DNA from: Casimicrobiaceae bacterium
Lineage (GTDB): Bacteria; Pseudomonadota; Gammaproteobacteria; Burkholderiales; Casimicrobiaceae
Direction: 5' to 3'
Length of the DNA: 5,368 nucleotides
Assembly: GCA_955652025.1 (NCBI GenBank)
Contig: CATPAO010000298.1
Coordinates: 1-5,368, forward strand
In this document: piece by piece, positions 1 to 5,368 of the stretch
Position numbering within the stretch: position 1 is the first letter of the stretch
Layout of the letters: each line of letters opens with the position of its first letter
Notes under the pieces: model-generated
Databases searched by the model: none
Seen by the model: only the letters and a program-made list of their open reading frames with translations
What the model was told of the DNA's origin: nothing
Made by a program: the position numbers and the translations under genes

Positions 1-1413
1 ATTCAATTCCGCGCGCTCACCGCGACGGGTCGCGTAAAGACGGCCGTCGCGCCAGGCGGACTTGCGCACCGCGTCGAGCGCCGCGACGGCGAGATCGGCC
101 CAGCGCGGCTCGTCCTGCGCCCGCGACGCCCGCGCCAACCCGGCGATCGACAGCGCGTTCCACGCCGTCAGAATCTTGTCGTCGAGACCGGGGCGCACGC
201 GCTTTTCGCGCGCTTCGAACAGCGCCGTCTTGGCGCCGGCGAGCCGTGTCTGCGCGTCGGGGAGCGAGATCGACAACTGCTCCGCCACGCGTGCGAGCGG
301 CTCGCTGACGCGCAGATGCCACGCGTGCTGCTCGAAATTCGGCGGCTGGTCCAAGCCGAAATAGGGTGCCGCGACTTCCCACTCGGCGGGCTTCAAGAGC
401 CGTCGCGCCGCGTCTGGCGTGAAGACGTAGAACTTGCCTTCCTCGCCTTCGCTGTCGGCATCGAAGCTCGAGTAGAACGCGCCGTCTTGCGAGCGCATTT
501 CCCGTATCAGCCAGCCGACGATGCCGCGCGCGACGTCGCCGAACGCCGCATCGCCCTCGGCGCGCGAGAGGTCGGCGTAGAGCGACAACAGCGGACCGTT
601 GTCGTAGAGCATCTTTTCGAAATGCGGGATCGTCCACTCGGCATCGACGCTGTACCGATAAAAGCCGCCGCCGAGCTGATCCTGGATTCCGCCTTGCGCC
701 ATGCGGGCGAGCGTCGTGTGCACGATGGCGAGCGCCTCGGCATCGCCGGCCATCCCGTACGCGCGAAGACAAAATTCGAGCTCCGCCGGATGCGGGAACT
801 TGGGGGCACCGCCGAAACCGCCGTGGACGCGATCGAAATTGCGTTTCAATTCGGACAGCGCAACGCCCGGCGCGCGGCCGGGCAGCGCCGCGCCCGCGGG
901 CGCGACGGGTTCGAGCGACGCCATCGCTTCGGCCAGGTTGCGGTTCTGCTCGGCGATCGCGCCGCCTTGCTCGCGGTACGCGTCGGCAATCCGCGGCAGC
1001 AGGTCGATGAAACCGGGCAAGCCGTACCGCCCCACTTTCGGGAAGTACGTTCCCGCATAGAACGGCTCCCCGGACGGCGTCAAGAACACGGTGAGCGGCC
1101 AGCCGCCGGTGCGACGCGTCAACAGCGCGTGGGCGGTCTGATAGATCTGATCGAGGTCCGGCCGTTCCTCGCGGTCGACCTTGATGTTGACGTAACGCTC
1201 GTTCATCGCCAGGGCGACAGCGGGATCCTCGAACGATTCGTGCGCCATCACATGGCACCAGTGGCACGCGGAGTACCCGATCGACAGCAGGATCGGCTTG
1301 TCGTCGCGGCGCGCCAAGGCAAGCGCTTCGTCACCCCATGGATACCAGTCGACGGGGTTTTCGGCGTGCTGGCGGAGATACGGCGACGTTGCGTCAGAAA
1401 GACGATTCGGCAT
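1..1413 (-). CDS. YyaL-type thioredoxin-domain protein (DUF255/COG1331), C-terminus cut by the window edge
   Basis: The frame runs from an ATG at 1413 to the left edge with no stop, giving 471 residues. Family members are usually about 600-690 residues, so the C-terminal part lies outside. The start [13 protein letters not shown], then [12 protein letters not shown] (about residues 16-27), is the family's usual beginning and fixes the start. A thioredoxin-fold domain (about 1-165) carries the redox-type motif C50-H-W-C53 in [11 protein letters not shown], then VDREERPD (79-86) and [11 protein letters not shown] (103-113). The rest resembles the alpha/alpha-barrel part: [10 protein letters not shown] (198-207), [15 protein letters not shown] (262-276), [15 protein letters not shown] (317-331) and [17 protein letters not shown] (411-427). 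Family knowledge: predicted cytosolic, structurally like thioredoxin joined to an N-acylglucosamine 2-epimerase-like barrel; the biochemical role is not firmly established. No Shine-Dalgarno sequence is visible, and a small inverted repeat abuts the ATG. It lies 109 bp after the preceding minus-strand gene, so operon membership is possible. Family assignment is strong, function weak. Confidence 0.95.
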   Translation of the reverse strand, partial: MPNRLSDATSPYLRQHAENPVDWYPWGDEALALARRDDKPILLSIGYSACHWCHVMAHESFEDPAVALAMNERYVNIKVDREERPDLDQIYQTAHALLTRRTGGWPLTVFLTPSGEPFYAGTYFPKVGRYGLPGFIDLLPRIADAYREQGGAIAEQNRNLAEAMASLEPVAPAGAALPGRAPGVALSELKRNFDRVHGGFGGAPKFPHPAELEFCLRAYGMAGDAEALAIVHTTLARMAQGGIQDQLGGGFYRYSVDAEWTIPHFEKMLYDNGPLLSLYADLSRAEGDAAFGDVARGIVGWLIREMRSQDGAFYSSFDADSEGEEGKFYVFTPDAARRLLKPAEWEVAAPYFGLDQPPNFEQHAWHLRVSEPLARVAEQLSISLPDAQTRLAGAKTALFEAREKRVRPGLDDKILTAWNALSIAGLARASRAQDEPRWADLAVAALDAVRKSAWRDGRLYATRRGERAELN

Positions 1414-1522
1414 GCCGTCATGATAACGGCATAGCGCGGTGGCGGCGTTCGCGCTCGAGCCCGCCAGCCTGCCGGACGCGGCTATCGCGGGCGCGGACTC
1501 TGCGGCGACCGGAGCTCGCCCG

Positions 1523-3160
1523 TCAGTTATGCTCCTCGAACGCAACCCGCTCGAAATCCGCGCCGCGCTGCAAGAGTCGGGTCAGGCGAAACTTGCGCTC
1601 GATGCCGCCGTCGACAGAGCGGAGCAGCCGTCCCGGCGTGAACGCGCGCGGCTGCAGGATCAGCGTCGGACGATCCTCGGGCGCCTCGGCCAGCAGCAAT
1701 CCCGGTATCGGCGAATCTTCCGACAGGCTGGTCGAGATCGGGCGTAGCGTCAATGACCGCGGCGTGCCGGGCCATAGCTTGAGTGCAAGCACCAACTCGC
1801 CGCCCACGCCGCGCATGATGCGCGCCACGAAAGCGACCCGCGTTCGATCTTCGTCCTGCACGACGACGAGCTGCTCGATCGACCAGCGGAAGTGGCTGCC
1901 GTCGTCGCGGCGCAGCACCGCGTCGCGCCATTCGTACCGGCCTTGCCATCGCTCCCATGGCCAGTCGCGCTCGGCCTCTTCGCGAAAGCGATCGTAGTGC
2001 GTCAGTGCCCCGAGCGTCTTCAAATGCTGTTGCGCCCCGTGGAATGACCGCTCCATCTTGTCCTCGCGCTCGAACGTACGTCCTCCGACGCGATAAAACG
2101 CCGCCAGGATTCCGCCGGTCGCGAGCCCGATCCAGACGTCCGCCGCGCCTTGCACCGGACGCGCGACGTGGCACCATTTGGCCTCGAGATGCGTCAACAG
2201 CGCGACGCACTGCTCGACCGACACGTCCTGCCCAAGCTGCAACTCTCCCGGATTGGCGCCGGTGGCGAGCCGGCGCAAACGGCCCCGGACACTCGTCGCG
2301 ATCTTGCCCGGATAGCCGAAGCGCAGCGCCGCGGGCGCGTCCTTGGGCGTCATCGGCGCGAGCGTCGCGCCCGACGGACCATCGAGGTCGATCAGCACGA
2401 CGGCGCCTTCGGTTTCGCGCTGGCGGCTGTACGGAAAAAGCTTGCGCGACCATTGCGCGAGCCAGCGATCGGTCAGCTCGATCTGCCGAACCGTCATCGA
2501 ATAGGGGTCGGACAGGCCCAGCAGCAGCGCGTGGCTGTAAGTCGAATAGCACGATGTCCCAACGCCGTGCGGCATCTGCTCGTCGGTGACCGACGTCACC
2601 GCGCATTCGAGCATCTCGGCCAACCGGTAGTAGGCGTGCAGCTCCTGCCATACCGACGGCGGCACGGCGCGCCTCGCAAGACCGTGCACCAACACGAGCT
2701 GCTTGCCGACGAAAAGCCCCCGCTGGAGGATTTTCGGCTTGACGCCCTGCAGGTCGGGGTGGCCTTCGAGGAGCGGCTTCAAGCACGTCGAATACTGCTC
2801 CCACAGCGCTTGCCACAGCGCGACCGCCTGGTCGATCGCCTCGGTCTCGCGCTCGTCTTCGGGTTGCGGCTTGCCCGCATAGCGGCGGGCAAGCTCCGTG
2901 TGCAGATGGCCCACCTGGTCGCGCAGAATCTCCGCGATTCTCGCCCGTTCGCGCGCCGGAAACTGTGCGACCGCGAGCGCATGCAGCTGGCGGACAAGCG
3001 CGTCGTGCGCCTGGCCGATCGGCATCATCGGCAACGTCTTCGCCCATTTGTCCGCACTCTCGGCATCGGAAAAACAGAGCCGCGGCGCTGCGGAGGCGGC
3101 AATGCGTGCGGCTGCGTGCGCCTGCGCCTCGGTGTTTTGGATCGTCGTATCGTCGGTCAT
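1523..3160 (-). CDS. Conserved-looking protein of unknown function, 545 aa, coupled to the HIT gene
   Basis: I do not recognise a named family with confidence. The 545-residue product has no signal peptide or obvious membrane segment and is probably cytosolic. The N-terminal half looks alpha-helical, rich in Ala, Leu, Arg and Glu (about 33-130 and 150-245), with [14 protein letters not shown] near 81-94. A middle part (about 250-365) is more mixed, with [17 protein letters not shown] (253-269), [20 protein letters not shown] (341-360) and [11 protein letters not shown] (363-373). The C-terminal third (about 405-545) looks beta-rich: [14 protein letters not shown] (425-438), [11 protein letters not shown] (441-451) and [15 protein letters not shown] (456-470). 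That pattern of short strands resembles PilZ-type barrels of beta-proteobacterial cyclic-di-GMP-binding proteins, but the RxxxR and [D/N]xSxxG ligand motifs are not clearly present, so this is only a suggestion. The ATG at 3160 has a good GAGAGG ribosome site eight bases upstream and overlaps the HIT stop codon. Codon use matches a true gene; a longer alternative frame across the same DNA is a shadow. Confidence 0.85.
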   Translation of the reverse strand: MTDDTTIQNTEAQAHAAARIAASAAPRLCFSDAESADKWAKTLPMMPIGQAHDALVRQLHALAVAQFPARERARIAEILRDQVGHLHTELARRYAGKPQPEDERETEAIDQAVALWQALWEQYSTCLKPLLEGHPDLQGVKPKILQRGLFVGKQLVLVHGLARRAVPPSVWQELHAYYRLAEMLECAVTSVTDEQMPHGVGTSCYSTYSHALLLGLSDPYSMTVRQIELTDRWLAQWSRKLFPYSRQRETEGAVVLIDLDGPSGATLAPMTPKDAPAALRFGYPGKIATSVRGRLRRLATGANPGELQLGQDVSVEQCVALLTHLEAKWCHVARPVQGAADVWIGLATGGILAAFYRVGGRTFEREDKMERSFHGAQQHLKTLGALTHYDRFREEAERDWPWERWQGRYEWRDAVLRRDDGSHFRWSIEQLVVVQDEDRTRVAFVARIMRGVGGELVLALKLWPGTPRSLTLRPISTSLSEDSPIPGLLLAEAPEDRPTLILQPRAFTPGRLLRSVDGGIERKFRLTRLLQRGADFERVAFEEHN

Positions 3161-3585
3161 TGCGATCGCCTCTCGTCATGGCACGACGCGAGCCTGACCG
3201 CGAGCGCCGAGGCAAATCCGGCCGGCCATGCGTGCGCGACGGGATCGCGCTGGCGAATACCCCAGACCGGCTCGGGAAAATGCGAATCGGACACGAAGCG
3301 CGGGACGACATGCCAATGCAAATGCGGCACTTGATTGCCAAGGCTTGCGAGGTTCATTTTGTGGGGGCGCAACAGCGCGCGCAATGCGGACTCGACGGCG
3401 AATACCACGTCCATCAGATGGGATCGTTCAGGGGTCGAAAGATCGGTAATTTCACGCACGTGCGCATTCCAAACCACGCGACAGAATCCCACGAAGGCCT
3501 CGTCGGCGATGACCACACGGCAGCGATCGTCGCCATAGACCTTGAGTCCGCCGTCGCTGTCGCAAAAGATGCATTTCGGATCCAT
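3157..3585 (-). CDS. HIT-family (histidine triad) nucleotide-binding protein
   Basis: The 142-residue product carries the histidine triad PHLHWHVVPRF at 87-97, with H88, H90 and H92 as HxHxHxx. In this superfamily the triad histidines bind the nucleotide alpha-phosphate and the central one acts as nucleophile in hydrolase or transferase chemistry. NLASLGNQVPH just before it (78-88) is the matching family motif. CIFC at 5-8 resembles the N-terminal zinc-binding CxxC of several HIT proteins. The WNAHVREITDLSTPERSHLMDVVF-type stretch (from 39) is what I recall from the betaproteobacterial HIT subgroup. Length fits a single-domain HIT protein; it should be cytosolic. The substrate cannot be read from the sequence. 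The start at 3585 is preferred because CIFC lies five residues in and the frame is closed by a stop at 3625-3627. No close Shine-Dalgarno is seen; an AGGA lies too far away (22 bases). The stop overlaps the next gene's start as ATGA. It probably heads its own transcription unit. Confidence 0.95.
   Translation of the reverse strand: MDPKCIFCDSDGGLKVYGDDRCRVVIADEAFVGFCRVVWNAHVREITDLSTPERSHLMDVVFAVESALRALLRPHKMNLASLGNQVPHLHWHVVPRFVSDSHFPEPVWGIRQRDPVAHAWPAGFASALAVRLASCHDERRSQ
3169..3174 (-). promoter_or_regulatory. Ribosome binding site of the 545-aa gene, inside the HIT coding end
   Basis: Read on the minus strand this is GAGAGG, eight bases before the ATG at 3160, close to the AGGAGG consensus. 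It lies within the last codons of the HIT gene, so ribosomes finishing HIT would pass directly over it. This supports the chosen start and translational coupling of the pair. Confidence 0.75.
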
Positions 3586-3653
3586 TGTCGACGGTAATTG
3601 CGTTCTGTCCTGCCAATTGCCACATTACAGCGCACGGCACATCCCGCGCATCG

Positions 3654-3785
3654 TTGCCGCAAATGGGCACACAGTCGCGGTTGGAGCCGCGCAATTGCCG
3701 CAAGCGAGCTACTTCCCGTACACCACAGCAAGGAACGCGCCAGCGAGAGCCTCAGAATGAGCTCCCGGGGCGCGTTGCCGCGCAA
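3654..3785. repeat. Three short TTGC-n-GCAA inverted repeats upstream of HIT
   Basis: TTGCCGCAA occurs exactly at 3654-3662 and again at 3695-3703. A third copy with a three-base centre, TTGCCGCGCAA, is at 3775-3785. Each is a perfect TTGC/GCAA inverted repeat. Centres are 41 and 81 bp apart, roughly whole helical turns, so bound proteins would sit on about the same face of the DNA. They lie 69-200 bp upstream of the HIT start. Role as transcription-factor sites is inference; such short motifs also occur by chance. Confidence 0.35.
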
Positions 3786-3807
3786 AACAGGTCCTAGGTC
3801 CCGCGGC

Positions 3808-3824
3808 CAGCGAATATTCCGCTG
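3808..3824. promoter_or_regulatory. 17-bp imperfect palindrome, possible operator
   Basis: CAGCG (3808-3812) and CGCTG (3820-3824) are perfect inverted arms around AATATTC. The inner GAATATTC is itself a palindrome, offset by one base from the centre of the arms. The AT-rich core stands out in GC-rich DNA and the site lies between two divergently oriented genes, as expected of an operator. No regulator is encoded next to it, so assignment is tentative. Confidence 0.3.
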
Positions 3825-3991
3825 ACATGACGCCGATTTGTCCACCGCAATGCCCGAGCGGCGTCGCTATCCTGACTCCATGGCGTTAGCGGCCTTCGTC
3901 CACCACCCGACTCCGAGAGCAAACGAAGTGCCGCCCACGATTGCCTCCACCCGCGACGGCGCCACTCTTAAGTCGGCGGCGTGCTCCCTGG

Positions 3992-4021
3992 TTCGAGAGG
4001 GCCGCCCTCGCGGGATTTTTT
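3992..4021 (+). terminator. Terminator-like hairpin in the leader of the small membrane-protein gene
   Basis: On the plus strand CGAGAGGG (3994-4001) pairs with CCCTCGCG (4005-4012) across a three-base loop, with one A-G mismatch. Two T-G wobble pairs (3992-3993 with 4013-4014) extend it. One A and then six Ts (4016-4021) follow, the form of a factor-independent terminator. It ends 32 bases before the ATG at 4054 and no plus-strand gene lies upstream. It would therefore end either a small RNA or a prematurely stopped leader of the downstream gene. Four bases of the left arm (AGGG, 3998-4001) could instead pair with CCCT at 3986-3989, giving a possible but weak alternative fold. Confidence 0.5.
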
Positions 4022-4042
4022 CGAAGGCCAAGGCGCCAGCGA

Positions 4043-4047
4043 AAGGA
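4043..4047 (+). promoter_or_regulatory. Ribosome binding site of the small membrane-protein gene
   Basis: AAGGA, six bases before the ATG at 4054, is a well-spaced Shine-Dalgarno sequence. It decides this start over the in-frame ATG at 3838, whose extra 72 codons would run through the terminator-like hairpin and lack coding character. Confidence 0.7.
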
Positions 4048-4053
4048 ACTGTC

Positions 4054-4338
4054 ATGAACCCGCTGCAATTCACCGCGACCGCACTCCCGCCGTCGATTGC
4101 GACGCGCGAAACGTCGCGCGAATCGTTCCCCGAATTTCGTGCGCCCAAGCGCTCGCGCGCCGCCGAATACATCGCCGCACTTTACATTGCGCTCGTGCTT
4201 TGCACACCGTGGCTGTTGCGCGAAGTGTCGTGGTTGACGCCGCCGTCGAACGGCGTCGAGATTCAATTCAGCAAGCCCGCGCCGACGCCGCCATCGCTCG
4301 AAGCGAGAGCCCCTGCCGAGCGCGTGCAGAAGCGCTGA
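4054..4338 (+). CDS. Small single-pass membrane protein, unknown function (94 aa)
   Basis: I do not recognise this protein. The 94 residues show a polar N-terminus (1-28), a basic patch APKRSRAAEY (30-39), and one hydrophobic segment IAALYIALVLCTPWLL (40-55) long enough to span the membrane. A Pro- and Ala-rich hydrophilic tail (63-94) includes KPAPTPP (74-80). The positive-inside rule predicts an N-terminus in the cytoplasm and a tail in the periplasm; there is no signal-peptidase site of note. A good ribosome site precedes the ATG and third codon positions are mostly G or C, which supports a true gene. It is the only plus-strand gene here and converges on the oxidoreductase gene with a 15-bp gap. 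It could be an accessory subunit, a small envelope protein or an orphan; nothing in the sequence decides between these. A search of related genomes for the same frame would settle whether it is conserved. Confidence 0.7.
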   Translation: MNPLQFTATALPPSIATRETSRESFPEFRAPKRSRAAEYIAALYIALVLCTPWLLREVSWLTPPSNGVEIQFSKPAPTPPSLEARAPAERVQKR

Positions 4339-4353
4339 TCGCGGTCAAGCCCG

Positions 4354-5368
4354 CTACAAAAGCACGCGCTCGATGCCGCCCGCGTTGGCTTTCGCGACAT
4401 ACTCCTGCATCCAATCGGCGCCGAGGATGTGGCGCGCGATCTCCACGACGATGTAGTCGGCCGCGGTGCCGGCGTCGTCGTCGAAACGGGACAGCCCCTG
4501 CAGGCACGAGGGGCACGACGTCAGCACCTTGACCTCCCCCGCGAAGCCATCGGCGCGAAGCGTGGCGGCGCCCTTCTTCATCTCCTCCTCCTTGCGGAAG
4601 CGCACCTGCGTCGACACGTCAGGACGCGTCATCGCGAGCGTGCCCGATTCGCCGCAACAACGATCGGAGAGCGGCACGTCGCCACCCATCAACGCGTTGA
4701 CGACCTGCAACGGCTGATACGTCTTCATCGGCGTGTGACAAGGGTCGTGATACATGTAGCGCGTCCCGGTGACGCCCTCGAGCTTCACGCCTTTTTCCAA
4801 CAGATATTCGTGAATGTCGAGCAGACGGCAGCCGGGGAAAATCTTGCCGAACTCGTATTTCGCGAGCTGGTCCATGCACGTGCCGCACGAGACGATCACT
4901 GTCTTGATATCGAGATAGTTGAGCGTGTTCGCGACCCGATGGAACAGCACGCGGTTGTCGGTGATGATTCGCCGGCCGCGCTCTTGATGGCCGGCCGCCG
5001 TTTGCGGATAGCCGCAGCAAAGATACCCGGGCGGCAGCACGCACTGCGCGCCGACGTGGTAGAGCATCGCCTGGGTGGCCAATCCCACCTGCGAAAACAA
5101 CCGCTCCGAGCCGCAGCCGGGAAAATAGAAAACGGCGTCCGACAGATCGGCGACGCGCGTCGGATCGCGGATGATCGGCACCACGGCTGCATCCTCGATG
5201 TCGAGCAGTGCGCGCGACGTGCGCTTCGGCAATCCGCCCGGCATCGGCTTGTTGATGAAATGGATCACCTGCGCGCGCAGCCCCGGCCGGCCGACGGTTG
5301 CCGGCGGCCGCCGCGTCTGCGCGCCGGCGGCCCCCACGCGCCGCGCCACGAGGTGCGCGAGTCGCTGC
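4354..5368 (-). CDS. C-terminal part of a DUF3683-type FAD/Fe-S oxidoreductase (cysteine-rich CCG domains), N-terminus outside
   Basis: The frame is open to the right edge, so this is the last 337 residues of a longer protein (numbered here from the first full codon at 5367). GTG at 5349 is not the true start. Two cysteine-rich CCG domains are visible. The first has FPGC (C85), LCCGYP (C117, C118) and SCGTC (C161, C164). The second has HDPCH (C210), RCCGESG (C237, C238) and SCPSC (C285, C288). Such pairs occur in GlpC, LldE and heterodisulfide-reductase subunits, where they hold iron-sulphur clusters or pass electrons from a flavin dehydrogenase. HFINKPMPGGLPKRTSRALL (from 36), LNYLDIKT (149-156), STQVRFRKEEEMKKG (252-266) and the C-terminal GGIERVLL match, from memory, the roughly 1,300-residue betaproteobacterial proteins with N-terminal DUF3683 and FAD-linked oxidase domains. 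The substrate is unknown; D-lactate- or glycolate-like 2-hydroxyacids are a guess from the domain layout. All expected cysteines are present, so it looks intact. Confidence 0.9.
   Translation of the reverse strand, partial: QRLAHLVARRVGAAGAQTRRPPATVGRPGLRAQVIHFINKPMPGGLPKRTSRALLDIEDAAVVPIIRDPTRVADLSDAVFYFPGCGSERLFSQVGLATQAMLYHVGAQCVLPPGYLCCGYPQTAAGHQERGRRIITDNRVLFHRVANTLNYLDIKTVIVSCGTCMDQLAKYEFGKIFPGCRLLDIHEYLLEKGVKLEGVTGTRYMYHDPCHTPMKTYQPLQVVNALMGGDVPLSDRCCGESGTLAMTRPDVSTQVRFRKEEEMKKGAATLRADGFAGEVKVLTSCPSCLQGLSRFDDDAGTAADYIVVEIARHILGADWMQEYVAKANAGGIERVLL

Larger units (their letters stand above)
3586..4053. other. 468-bp intergenic region between HIT (minus) and the small membrane-protein gene (plus)
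   Basis: No convincing gene was found here on either strand. The short frames present lack recognisable protein motifs, good ribosome sites or consistent G/C third positions. It must contain the starts of two divergent transcription units. It includes three TTGC-n-GCAA palindromes (3654-3662, 3695-3703, 3775-3785), a 17-bp imperfect palindrome with an AT-rich core (3808-3824), and a terminator-like hairpin (3992-4021). I could not place a sigma-70 promoter with confidence. The best plus-strand candidate is TTGCCT at 3941-3946 with TCTTAA at 3966-3971, at a long 19-base spacing. On the minus side TAATGT, read from 3629 downward, is a poor -10 without a good -35. Confidence 0.7.

Noticed and set aside
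17..1267. A 416-codon minus-strand frame across the YyaL-type gene.
   Set aside because: It is a shadow: the other minus frame (1413 to 1) contains the conserved [14 protein letters not shown] and [10 protein letters not shown] motifs; this one is Arg-rich without motifs.
316..1434. A 372-codon plus-strand frame opposite the YyaL-type gene.
   Set aside because: Long antisense frames are expected in GC-rich coding DNA. It has no family resemblance and is explained by the codon bias of the true gene.
2150..3334. A 394-codon plus-strand frame opposite the 545-aa and HIT genes.
   Set aside because: It is an antisense shadow of two genes with strong independent support and shows no domain motifs.
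1527..3341. A 604-codon minus-strand frame, longer than the 545-aa gene it overlaps.
   Set aside because: It is Arg/Ala-rich low-complexity translation typical of a shifted frame in GC-rich DNA, has no recognisable motifs, and would also cover the clear HIT coding end. The 545-aa frame has a good ribosome site and the HIT overlap.
3586..3640. A sigma-70 promoter for HIT using TAATGT on the minus strand.
   Set aside because: The -10 match is poor and no reasonable -35 lies 16-18 bases upstream.
3986..4001. GGTTCGAG with flanking CCCT/AGGG, resembling a tRNA T-arm.
   Set aside because: The position that should be the C closing the T-loop is G, the stem has only four pairs, and no acceptor, D or anticodon arms can be built around it.
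3838..4053. A 72-codon in-frame upstream extension of the small membrane-protein gene.
   Set aside because: The AAGGA site six bases before the ATG at 4054 marks the start. The extension runs through the terminator-like hairpin and has no coding character.
4341..4354. A GCGG/CCGC hairpin between the two convergent genes as a shared terminator.
   Set aside because: It has only four base pairs with a six-base loop and no T-run on either strand.

Overview
The window is GC-rich chromosomal DNA in which third codon positions are mostly G or C. It most resembles a betaproteobacterium, possibly of the Burkholderiales. This rests on family recognition: the C-terminal part of a large DUF3683-type FAD/Fe-S oxidoreductase and the particular HIT protein are both forms I associate with that class. 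No taxonomic search was possible.

Layout. Four of the five genes lie on the minus strand. Reading that strand from the right edge: (1) 5368-4354 is the C-terminal 337 residues of the DUF3683-type oxidoreductase, whose FAD-binding part lies outside the window. (2) 4353-3586 separates it from the next minus-strand gene. It holds one small plus-strand gene for a single-pass membrane protein (4054-4338), convergent with the oxidoreductase, and a 468-bp non-coding stretch (3586-4053). That stretch carries several palindromes and a terminator-like hairpin. (3) 3585-3157 encodes a HIT-family nucleotide-binding protein. (4) 3160-1523 encodes a 545-residue conserved-looking protein of unknown function, whose start codon overlaps the HIT stop codon. 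(5) 1413-1 encodes the first 471 residues of a YyaL-type (DUF255/COG1331) thioredoxin-domain protein, cut by the left edge. It is easy to miss because its frame has no stop inside the window.

How the genes relate. HIT and the 545-residue gene overlap by four bases and are almost certainly cotranscribed and translationally coupled. The YyaL-type gene follows 109 bp later on the same strand and may belong to the same unit or have its own promoter. The HIT gene cannot easily depend on oxidoreductase transcription, because 768 bp and an oppositely oriented gene lie between them, so its promoter is expected in 3586-4053.

No CRISPR array, insertion sequence, rRNA or tRNA was seen. Most of the window is ordinary housekeeping-type DNA. 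The part worth a second look is the 3586-4353 interval: an unrecognised small membrane protein, a possible attenuator or small-RNA terminator before it, and repeated short palindromes that could be operators. I found no convincing evidence of a wholly new multi-gene system.
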